From Lingula anatina (Eukaryota; Brachiopoda; Lingulata; Lingulida; Lingulidae), in NCBI RefSeq assembly GCF_001039355.2, contig NW_019775620.1, positions 208,653 to 272,652 on the forward strand: a stretch of 64,000 bases of DNA. The letters are read 5' to 3'. Under the pieces are notes generated by a model. That model had not been told where the DNA came from. It was given only the letters and a program-made list of their open reading frames with translations, and searched no databases. Made by a program: the position numbers and the translations under genes. This document shows, in pieces, positions 22,719-32,700 of this stretch; within the stretch, counting starts at the first letter, position 1; every line of letters starts with the position of its first letter.

Positions 22719-24670
22719 GTCCTCTCACATAGTATGTCATCTGTACACAGACATATGCAATAAAGCCAAAAAATAAACACAATAAGAGCTACCTGTACGG
22801 CGCACTAAGTAAATGATGTAGCGAATCTAATCTAGCAAACGAACAAGATCCTAAAATGTTTACTATCCAGTCAAGACCTTCAGAATGTCTGTTTGATTTC
22901 TCAGGTTTCAACCACTAACCGAGGCAAAGTATTTTTCTTTATTTAAAGTACTTGCAAAAAGAGTAAATAGCTTACCGACCTCGTTTCCTAAAATGCCATT
23001 GTTATAAATTGTATTAAATTGTATAGGTGTGGGTGTTGAATCTCGAAATTATATCTAGAGTACGTGGTTATTTGCGATAAACCTGGCTAACCAATATATG
23101 GAAGACACACACCATAGTGTGTTATTGGGTTTACTAGCATTCACTATGAACTCAAACCGGATTAAACAGAATTTAGATGATCCTAGAAGAAATTCTGGTT
23201 TCCGCCGCCTTACATGAGGCTTAATTTGTCTGTCATCTGTTTTCATATCTTCCTTTCCTCTCCTCTCGCCATCCATAGTTTAAGATCTCTCTCTCTCTCT
23301 CTCTCTCCAGTATAAAAACAACAAAAATACCTGTTCAGCAAGTGTCACACTTTTCCTCCATTAGTTTATTAGCACGACTCCGCTCCGCCTCCATCCCTTA
23401 CTGCTGATGTAATACAAACTGCAATCTTCAGTTGTCCGTGGTTTGTGTAGCTGCCATAGCTGTATGCCAAAGACCATAGAAAGTTCGGGGGTGAAATCGT
23501 TTCAATACCGCAGTGGACTGAAGTGCACAGCACTTCTGCTTCATAAAAAGGTGTTAATATCCCTCTAATATAGCACGTTTTTAAGAATGAATCTCTTCGG
23601 GCGCGAAATGAATATTTGTGTGTCTTGTCATCACGGAGACAGTTTTGCCAAAGGCAGAATGGTTGAAAGGATTTCTATAGAAGCAGCTTGTCGGTATTTG
23701 TTCGGCAGAGCGAAACTCCACTCACTCACAGGTGACCTGACGCTGAGCTGATAACTCTTTTATCACTACAGTGGACATTATTAACACAAGGCAGTATAAA
23801 CAAATCCATATCCATTGTCCAAGTCACCGTCCAACTCTGCTTAGGCCTACATGATGGTCATTGCAGCCTAAGTAAATAAGTTTAAAGACGGTCTAATAAC
23901 TTTATTTACTTCTCTGATGTGTTTTGATAGAATGCATGGTTTCGTATGGCACTGATCCCCTCTCACAATAGGACACGAGTCGAAAGTTGCTTTAAGTCAG
24001 AAAATATTAGTTTAAGTTTGGTCCTGATAATTAATATTTTCCGCGTTTCGTTAGTAGCCTATAGCGGATATTGATTTGTATTCACGGTTTGTGATGAAAA
24101 AGAAGGTAGCCTACGTGGAGATGTTTGGGTGGATGATGTAATAATTAAGGTAGAGTTATGAGTAGTAGGGCCTAGTGTAATACACGACCAATGAAGATTG
24201 GCGTGGTTGGTATAAAAGGGAGGATACAAGTAGGCCCTATTATATGGTCACTTTCTAGCCTGCTTGCGGAAGGGCGGGATCATTTTTCCCAAAAATATTA
24301 CATTAAATATTATTTAATTAGATCATGCCCAGTTTTCAGAGTTTTTTGTCCCATGAACTATGTGGGATAAATGGCGGGGATCGATTAAAACATATCTCTA
24401 GTGTATAGATTTAGTGCTGAATCTTCAAAATTCGAGAAATGGATTTTTACGTGTCTAGAATCCTTTAATTTTCAGTTCATAATGGTGGCCTTTTTAAATT
24501 TTATTTTATATATTTTATATAATTAATTTTTTTCCGTTAGGAGGTCGAGATTGAATATTTTGATAGGTGTTGAGGCTTCCACTATTTTACTAATACCGTT
24601 TTCGCTAAAAAAAAAAAAAGTAATTTTTACCCTCACGACACAATGCGAGTTCCCGTGACGCAATTTCCCA

Positions 24671-24812
24671 TACGTTGCTAAGAACAAAAGCAAACAACAT
24701 AACTTCCCACAATGCACTTGGTTGCTGCGAACAAATCAACATCAATCTTCCCATGGTGCATCAGGTTGCTACGAACAAAACGACAGTTGAGCGGGAAGAA
24801 AAGAAGAAATAG
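24671..24812 (+). promoter_or_regulatory. Promoter/leader exon of Ly6-like copy A, with a three-fold repeated motif
   Basis: This segment closely resembles 28930-29066 upstream of copy B, though the adjoining sequence does not, so it is probably the 5' untranslated exon with core promoter. It ends in AAATAG|GTAGGA, a splice donor matching that of copy B. A motif of the form CCCACAATGCACnnGGTTGCT(A/G)CGAACAAA occurs three times with decay. The part CCCACAATGCA resembles the ZNF143/STAF binding core (inference). The start of the transcript is not determined. Confidence 0.55.
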
Positions 24813-25259
24813 GTAGGAATATGAATCGCTCTCGATGTATTGAATCTTTTCATAGACTATAGGATTGCATGTGACATCACGTATCTGTGAAAGTTAAATT
24901 TGTAGCGTGTGATTATTCATTTGATGCATAGAATTATACAAATTTAAATTTCAGCGTTTTAAAAAAGCTTGAGATATTGCATATGGACAGAATTGTAGAA
25001 TCTTAACGTTTGAAAGTTGTGCTCAGAGTTCATATTAGTTTATTCAATTGCAACCCGAAGATTGAAGTTGTACAAGTTGTGTGATATACATGTCAGAATC
25101 ACCAGTATTGTTACCTCTCCTACCCAGTAAATTTGCTAACAGTGCGTGTGACTTATTTGCTGGACGAGCAGAAAGATAATATTATTTGTTGTCCACATCA
25201 AACTTATTTCTACACATTTTACTTATTTTCAGGACCTGATTTTTTTTATAAAAGCCAAG

Positions 25260-27780
25260 ATGAAGTACTTGGCTTTGTCATTACTTGCTGCTTTTATTTG
25301 CACATCTGCAGCACTTGAGGTATGGACAAATGCTGTTTTTCTTGTTTAAATGGGGTAACAACTTAAAATTGTTTAAAAGAATAATGATAAGGAAATGAAC
25401 CATTGCTTGTTCCTTAATGGCATTTAAGGGAGAGGATTTTTTTTTTAACTGTTATGCTTATTTTGAGATTGCGTTACAAAATTAAAAGATTTTCCTTCTT
25501 TTCTCTCGCAGTGTTATGTTGGTGAAGCTGAGTATGGTAATATGCCCTTAACAAGGAAATGCCCGACAAGTGCAGACGCCTGTGCTGGATGGTATGACAG
25601 AGCAGCTAACAATGAGACAGACCCCACTACTACATCTTATTATGCATGTGTCACATTGGGTGATACTCCTGAGTGTGTCCTTGATCTTCCATGCCTGACG
25701 GTAAGGTTTATGTCAATCAAACCACAGAAATTTCTTCCACATGATTCTCTTTTATTTCAACCCTTATTCCACATGATTCTCTTTTATTCCAACCCTTATT
25801 CAGCGATCATTTTTATTTAATGACCTTTTTAGTTTAAAGGGCTAGCGACCCAAAAATGAAAAAGGGCTTTGGTCCCAAAAATGAATTTTCCTGGGGTAAA
25901 TGACAATTTTCCCATACTTGCCAAAGGTTTATGAATCCGTTCTTTTTTTAAAGTTTGGTTTCAGAATACAGCCATCTAATGGCATGCAAAGATTAGATAT
26001 GAATTTTTCAGCTACAAAAGTTTTATCTGATATATTTAATAAGGACAAAATTTTAAGTTAACCAAATAAAAATATGTTGAATTGTGAAGCATCTATCTAA
26101 TTGGATTTATCGTGGCCTTTAGCCTGCGTCTAGGTGTAGAATGCTGTCTTGTATTACAAAGCACTTGATGATTTCACTTTTAGGTCAGTAACACCAGCAC
26201 TTACTACTGCTGCCAGACAGACTCTTGCAACAAAATTGTCCAGCTTGACACTGGCAATATTCCAGGCACCAGCAGGAGGAGGGTAGGTTTGTCTGAAATT
26301 TGTATACATTACCTTTTCAGAATTAATGGGGAGTTTTTAAGGTTATTATGGTAGTTAGTGTTACATATAGCACACCACAGACAACAGCTGTTCTTTGTTC
26401 AAATTTCAGTAAGTTAACCAGGATTTTTGTTCATAACTATTTTCTTCTGTCTTTCGTCTGTCTTTAGTTATATATATATTTAAGTGTGGAATGATTTTTT
26501 TTTTTTAATTAAGATGTTTGTGATTTCCCTTTTCACCTGAGGCCAATATAAACTTGGCAAGTCTCACCTCAATTCTTCATGTAACTGCACATCTTCAAAG
26601 TATTAAAAAAAAACTATTTCCAGTGTTATGTTGGCTCTAATGACTATGGTCTGCCCAGGGCCACCAACTGCCCAGAAGATCAGCGTAAATGCGCCTTCTA
26701 TAAAGACGAGTCCACCAATGTGATCCATTGGACATGTGTGGCAGCCGGAGAATCAAAATGCAATTCCACTACTATTGCTCCAACTGTGAGTAAACCAATA
26801 AAAAGTCACATGCCATAATACACAAATTCCAATGTTTTAAAGCACACAGTATTTTTTCCTTCTTTTGTGAAGGGTTATTTTTATAAAGCAATCTGCATAG
26901 GATTACGACACACTGCAAATTAATAATGAACGTTAGTAGTTTTTAAAACCAATTAAAGTATTGGGGGGGGGGGAGAACATAGTGATTTTTTATTATTATT
27001 TTAATCTGCTTTAGTTGTAAGTTTTCACCAAAGGCATTTACATGCTCAGTGTTTAATGCAAAACAGCTTTATTTCTGTGTTTTATTCCCCCATAGGATAC
27101 CAGCAGCGGTGCCTACCTATGCTGTGACACTAATCACTGTAACCCAGCCACTTTGATGCCTACCCCAGCTCCTACACAAGCACCTACCCAAGCACCTACC
27201 CAAGCACCCACGGTGAGTGAATCCTGAAAGAAAATATACAACCTTTGGTGAATGAGTCTGTCAAGGCACTTGCCATATCAAAGTTTGTTCTTACAGCATG
27301 TGAAGCTTACTGTGAACCCTACAATTTTCACTACCAATTTATTATTATTTATTTATTTATTTTTTTTTTTTTTGTGCCAATCACTTTGTTTTTTCATGAA
27401 ATAACACCACTTCACAAAATGTGCACACTGCATGTTTCACAGCGCTGGATGTATTATTTTTCCTTTGATTTTCTGGGTATTTAAAAATTTCATATTAGTA
27501 TTAAATAAGTATTTTCATTTGTGAACGATGTTGTAGTATTAAAATGCAAATCAGATTTTCTGTCTAAAACATACTCAAATATTTTCATGCAGTGAATGCG
27601 AGTAATATTTTGTATGAACTTGTATTCTTACAGGCTGGGAGTGAGGCTGAGGGCGAAGCTGAGGGTGGAGGTGGAGGTGGGACAACGGCAGTGGCAGAGT
27701 CAGCGGCTGCTCTCGCCCATCCAGTGATACTCCTGGTGCAGGCAGCACTGGCCATGGCAGTATCCGTCACCCTACTATAA
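25260..27780 (+). CDS. Ly6/uPAR-like GPI-anchored protein, copy A (257 residues)
   Basis: Coding exons: 25260-25319, 25512-25700, 26184-26282, 26624-26785, 27096-27212, 27634-27780 (stop TAA), all phase 0 with GT..AG ends. Exon 1 is a 20-residue signal peptide (MKYLALSLLAAFICTSAALE). Exons 2-3 (residues 21-116) and 4-5 (117 to about 190) are two similar cysteine-rich domains, each opening CYVG and closing with CC-x4-CN (CCQTDSCN, CCDTNHCN), the end signature of Ly6/three-finger domains. Domain 1 has nine cysteines, domain 2 eight; the second cysteine of the usual CxxC start is absent. A linker of APTQ repeats follows, then an acidic/Gly segment and a hydrophobic tail (VILLVQAALAMAVSVTLL) with no cytosolic residues, as in GPI signals. 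It is probably a cell-surface or shed protein; ligand unknown. A paralogue follows 1.8 kb downstream. AATAAA occurs at 27909 and 28319. Confidence 0.85.
25738..25801. repeat. Tandem 33-bp duplication in an intron of copy A
   Basis: Two adjacent copies of CACATGATTCTCTTTTATT followed by (T/C)CAACCCTTATTC, differing at one position. Confidence 0.85.
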
Positions 27781-28330
27781 AACACTCCTTGAACAGATTG
27801 AAAACACTTGATTGGCTTGGCTGATTATGATCTTAACCTTTCGACCTTCCCTCGGAGTTTAAGTGAAGCTAACTGACAAGTTGAATTGGGCGTTTTCTCT
27901 GTTTTGCAAATAAATGACAGCATGAGTAAAACTGACAAAATTATCATTAAATTATTTCTTCAAAATTTCATCCCTTCCTGAGGAGTGCAGTGAATTTCAA
28001 GATGGACAGATTGCCTGAGCAGAATTGATGTGCCTTTTTTATAATCCACCAGTAAATTGTGTAATATGACCTAGGTAGAAACAGCAAGGCCGGGTGGTAA
28101 AGGGCTATGATATATATGTTCTGCGCAGTGTTCAACTGAAATGATGTGCTCAAATGTTGAAAAAAAAAAGAAGAAAAACTATACACTAAATGGTAAATTC
28201 AAGGAGTGATGACACTGGTTATAGTCTTCTGTAACGGTTGATAGCACCATGATTTTACCGTAAAGTTTGAGGTTAATTATTGGAGTAAAAAAAAAGTAAC
28301 AATATTTTACATGAAGCTAATAAAATTCAA
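27781..28330 (+). other. 3' UTR of copy A
   Basis: The first 255 bases after the stop are nearly identical to those after the copy B stop, including AATAAA at 27909-27914, and similarity then drops sharply near 28040. A second AATAAA lies at 28319-28324, so the transcript may run further. Confidence 0.6.
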
Positions 28331-28903
28331 TCCAACAATTTGATCTTGTTAATTGATGCTGGGCAAATATGTGTGAACAGTGTGATAAACAAATTATAAC
28401 AAAGGGTGTAATAATTAAAGTACTGTATTCTCACAAAGAAAAAATATTTAAGAGAAACAGAAGGAAATTAAGAGTTCTAACCAATTGTTCAGTTTAGGGA
28501 AAGAAAATAAGTTTTGGTGTGACAGTAACATGTGCGATAGGACTGAGGTGGAGAAGTTCTTGGGATATGGAGGCAAGCACTGTCCGTCTACTTACGTATA
28601 ATAACTGTACATAATAATAATGTCGATAATAACTGTACATTCTGTGACATTAAAGTGACGCATTGTTTTGCAATGAATCATTATTTTTTACAAATGTGCG
28701 TCAATTATAGGCCTAGACATTTGCATCACCAAACACTGAGTAGGCCTACTTTGATTACCCTGACTCACTGAGTACTATTCATTTCACGAAAAACTGCCAT
28801 ATGAATGCGAATTCACAAGCCACGGGAATGGGGTGCTTCGCGGATTAAAAATATGATCGTTTCAGTGGCGTCTTGTTGAAAAGTCTATAAATGTTGTCCT
28901 TTT
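28331..28903. other. Intergenic stretch between Ly6-like copies
   Basis: AT-rich, with no exon seen and little similarity to the region upstream of copy A. Confidence 0.5.
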
Positions 28904-28916
28904 TGACCTTTGACCT
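28904..28916 (+). promoter_or_regulatory. DR1 nuclear-receptor-type site upstream of copy B
   Basis: TGACCTTTGACCT is a perfect direct repeat of TGACCT spaced by one base, the classical DR1 element bound by HNF4, RXR and COUP-type receptors. It lies immediately upstream of the leader block of copy B, and I see no equivalent upstream of copy A. Function is inferred from the motif only. Confidence 0.4.
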
Positions 28917-28929
28917 ATGATATCATCTT

Positions 28930-29066
28930 GTTTTGTTGCTACGAACGAATAGCAATCCCACAATGCACACGGTTACTACAAACAAATCAACACCATCGCC
29001 CCCAGAATGCATCTGGTTGCTACGAACAAAACGGCAGTTGAGCGGGAAGGATTGAAGAGAGAACAG
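28930..29066 (+). promoter_or_regulatory. Promoter/leader exon of Ly6-like copy B
   Basis: It is the counterpart of 24671-24812: three decayed copies of the same motif (TTGCTACGAACGAA, CCCACAATGCAC..GGTTACTACAAACAAA, CCCAGAATGCAT..GGTTGCTACGAACAAA), then GTTGAGCGGGAAG and a splice donor GAACAG|GTAGAT. CCCAGAATGCA matches the ZNF143/STAF core more closely than the copy A version. Confidence 0.55.
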
Positions 29067-29541
29067 GTAGATATCGTTTCCCTTTTTTTTAAACAGTCGT
29101 TGTGATGATAAATAAGAGGATAACATTTCCGTAATAGATTTCAAGTTGAAACAAATATATCAGCATTCAATATTTTAGGACATGATTCTCTAAACGGATA
29201 AAAACAAAGAAAATATCATTTTCAAATACAGTTTCAAGACTGAATTTCAAAGATGGGTCATGAGACTATAAAACAATTCTCAGTTTTAACATTTAATGAC
29301 TGGAAAATGCTGAATACTTTTCTAAATAAAAATGTAAAATGGATTTATTAAATCATTAAAATGGAATTTTTAGTGAAACCATTTCAACGTCTTCTGTTTG
29401 AAGATTGTCTGTGGAAGGGTCTGAATGTTATGCTTCATAGGTTAATAAATATATTTAAATAAATAAAATTGTTTAAAATCTTTAGTTACTCTCTACCTTT
29501 TTGTCACATATCTCGTGTTCCAGATTTTAGAGTTCGCCAAG

Positions 29542-32089
29542 ATGAAGTACTTGGCATTGATTTTGATTGTTGCATTCATTGGCACATCATCTGCTCTTGA
29601 AGTAAGTTGATCATCAATTCATTTAACTTATTGTTTACAAAAATGTCATTTATATTTAGATTCAGGAAATGTCTATGAATTATGAAACATGTAAGACTTT
29701 TGATCTCACAAACAACTGAAAAATTTGCAGTATGAACATTGCAGGATATTGTTTCGTATTCCCCCTTTTAAGGTATTCTTCACTTTTACATCTTTTAATA
29801 ATTTTATTTTGTTTTTATTAAACTGATTTTGTACATATTACAATTTTAATTTAGAAATATTATGGATATCAATTTACTTTTCCCTTTACAACAGTGCTAT
29901 GTTGGTAGGGCAATGTATGGCACCATGCCCTTTACAAGGAGATGCCCAGCAAGTGCAGACGCCTGTGCTGCATGGTATGACAGAGCAGCTAACAATGTGA
30001 CAGACCCCACTACTACATCTTTTCATGAATGTGTCACGTTGGCTGATACTCCTGAGTGTGTCCTTGATCTTTCATGCCTGACGGTAAGTTACCTTAAGTT
30101 CCCAAAGATTTGCAAATTTGTATCCTGTACTATATCTAGCATCAAGTTGGTTGTTCTGATGAGGAAAAAATGCCATATGGAGTGTCCTGAACCAGTTAAC
30201 TGATTGAAAATGATAAAAATGACTTTGATCAGATCATGGTTTTGATTTTTCTGTAAAAATATCATCATGCTGCATGCATTTCCTCTATATATCCCCCCCC
30301 CCCCTTACAGCCCACACATACAAACCAAAGGGCCATAATCTAAAATCACATTTTGCCTATTCATGTCAGATGTGCAAGAAAGCAGGACCCAGATTCATGA
30401 ACACTGGATAGCTCTATCCATATCCATTAGATAAAATTGTTATCCTCTGGACAATTATCCTGTGAGCATTAAACAGCCTTTTTTTTTTTTAAATCTCTGA
30501 TCCGCCCTTTTTTTTTCTTTTTTTTTTTTTTTTAGGGGGTCCAAATTAAGTGATCCCAGACAATGGTAATATAGCCACCAGTCCATTTCTTTTTTTTTCT
30601 TACAACCAAAGATCATGTCTGATTAAAGACAGTGTAATTTTTTTCATTTTTTTTTTTTTTTGCCTTTGCCAGGTCAGTAACACCAGCACTTACTACTGCT
30701 GCCAGACAGACTCTTGCAACAAAATTGTCCAGCTTGACACTGGCAATATGCCAGGCACCAGCAGGAGGAGGGTAGGTTTGGAGCTGTAATTGGCTTTAAT
30801 CAGTATCATTCCTAGTTAATTTTCATCTCTAGTGATTTTGATATAATTCCAATTTATAGAATATTTGATATAAACAATATTGGCATCTTCTACAGAATTC
30901 CCGTAATACTTCTGATTGTTCCATCTTTTGTAATGTCCTCATTTTCATGTGTCATGATCATTATTTAGATGACTAAGTTACACATCATACATCTTGACTG
31001 TTGAGTAATTCCTGTTTTTCTACTGCTAAGTGCTATGTGGGCTCCAGTGACTACGGTCTACCCAGACCCACAAACTGTGCCGAGAGCAAGCGGACCTGTG
31101 CCATCTACAAAGACCAGACCACCAACGTGGTCCACTGGACTTGTGTGGCCAATAATGATGGCAAATGCAATTCCACTGCTATTGTTGTCTCAGTAAGTAC
31201 TGAATATGATGAGGAGTTTTATTGTCCCTTTCGTGTAGTTTATTTTTCATTTTTATTTTTTAATTTAAATTATATATATATATATGGTAATTTTTAAAAA
31301 TATATTTAAGGTAGATAATACTTATTGAGTCAGATGACATACATACAGTGTATATATGTACACATGTATGTAGAATAGTTACTTCTGTGCTACAGAATAC
31401 AAGAATTGTATTGACATACAGTTAAACAAATTAATTAAAAAATAACATTTTAAAATGCCATAGAACATACTCTTCACCTTGTACTTGTGTTCAAAGTTTG
31501 TCTTTAAACATACTAGTAATACTTGCATTTCAAAACCTTACTCTTGGATTGTTTGTCTATTTAGGCTACCACTAATAGTGAATACCTTTGCTGCGGCACC
31601 AATCACTGCAATGTGGCCAGCCTAGGATTCACAGTAAGTATGAAGAATGATCAGTTTTCCATCGTTATCTTTTATATTTATTTGCATAGGAAGTATGCTA
31701 AGCACCTTGTATTTATAGTTGTGTGTTAGACAAAAGTGAACAAAGTTAAGCAAAAAACAAAATTTGTTACACTATCAGATCCTAATCTGCTTCCAAAATG
31801 CATACTAGAATTTAGTGTCATTGACTTTCATCCACAGTATACCTGCCACCATTGGTAAATGTAGTGCAATGTGGATAACATAATTCTTTATTTATCATAG
31901 GTGTTAGCAGGCCCATTAACAAGTAATACTACTAATACCACAGCCGGGCCTGAGGGTGAGGCTGAGGGCGAAGCTGAGGGTGGAGTTGGGACAACGGCAG
32001 TGGCAAAGTCAGCGGCTGCTCTCTCCCATCCAGTGATACTCCTGGTGCAGGCAGCACTGGCCATGGCAGTATCCGTCGCCCTACTATAA
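29542..32089 (+). CDS. Ly6/uPAR-like GPI-anchored protein, copy B (255 residues)
   Basis: Coding exons: 29542-29601, 29895-30083, 30673-30771, 31031-31192, 31565-31633, 31901-32089 (stop TAA), with the same phase-0 structure as copy A. Signal peptide MKYLALILIVAFIGTSSALE; two CYVG...CC-x4-CN domains (CCQTDSCN, CCGTNHCN); hydrophobic GPI-type tail VILLVQAALAMAVSVALL. Exon 3 differs from copy A at a single base of 99, and the tail and 3' UTR are also almost identical, while exon 4 differs at many sites. Exon 5 is 16 codons shorter, lacking the APTQ repeats, and exon 6 is 14 codons longer at its start, with three N-glycosylation sequons (NTT, NTT, NTS-like). It is a tandem paralogue in the same orientation, evidently a local duplication. 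Binding partner unknown. Confidence 0.85.
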
Positions 32090-32700
32090 AAAACTCCGTG
32101 AACAGATTGAAAACACTTGATTGACTTGGCTGATTATGACCTTAAGCTTTCGACCTTCCCTCGGAGTTTAAGTGAAGCTTACTGACAAGTTGAATTGGGC
32201 GTTTTCTCTGTTTTGCAAATAAATGACAGCATGAATAAAACAGAAAATTATCATTAAATTATTTCTTCAAAATTTCATCCCTTCCTGAGGAGTGCAGTGA
32301 ATTTCAAGATGGACAGATTGCCTGAGCAGAATTGATGTGCCTTTTGTATCAAAGGAAACAGAAAATTGATTATAAGAACTTGTGCAAATCTGGATACTCT
32401 TGGGTATATGATATATTTGTTTAGAGCAATGTTCAGTTAAAGCCTTTTTAGATAAATTGAATGTGGAAATAAGAACATTAACATCAATGTCATCACATTT
32501 TGTTTGGTAAAGGAGAACATTGCAGTGCAAAATTGATGGGCCTGAGGTATCAGAATTCTAAATTTGGTAATTTGTTACTAGACAGTTTAGATACCACCAA
32601 GAGAAAAAAAGATACATTTGGTGTATGATATGTTTGTTCAGTGCATTGTTCAATTGAAATGATGTTCTCGAAAAAAAAAAAGTTCAATATGTAAAACATG
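32090..32700 (+). other. 3' UTR of copy B with local repeats
   Basis: Nearly identical to the copy A 3' UTR up to about 32346, with AATAAA at 32218-32223. Beyond that, two related segments (about 32326-32440 and 32530-32680) repeat ATTGATG(T/G)GCCT...GTATCA and TATGATAT(A/G)TTTGTT(T/C)AG...AATGTTCA..T, showing an internal duplication that copy A has in one version only. Confidence 0.5.

Larger units (their letters stand above)
20349..24697. other. 3' UTR of the ARM-TIR-SAM gene and gene-free stretch
   Basis: Possible poly(A) signals ATTAAA occur at about 20543 and 20767 downstream of the stop. Beyond that I see only low-complexity features: a C27-A14 run at 21290-21330, (TC)n runs at 22606-22622, 22691-22717 and 23286-23308, and one candidate membrane-protein exon at 21549-21836. 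No other exon is supported. Confidence 0.5.
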
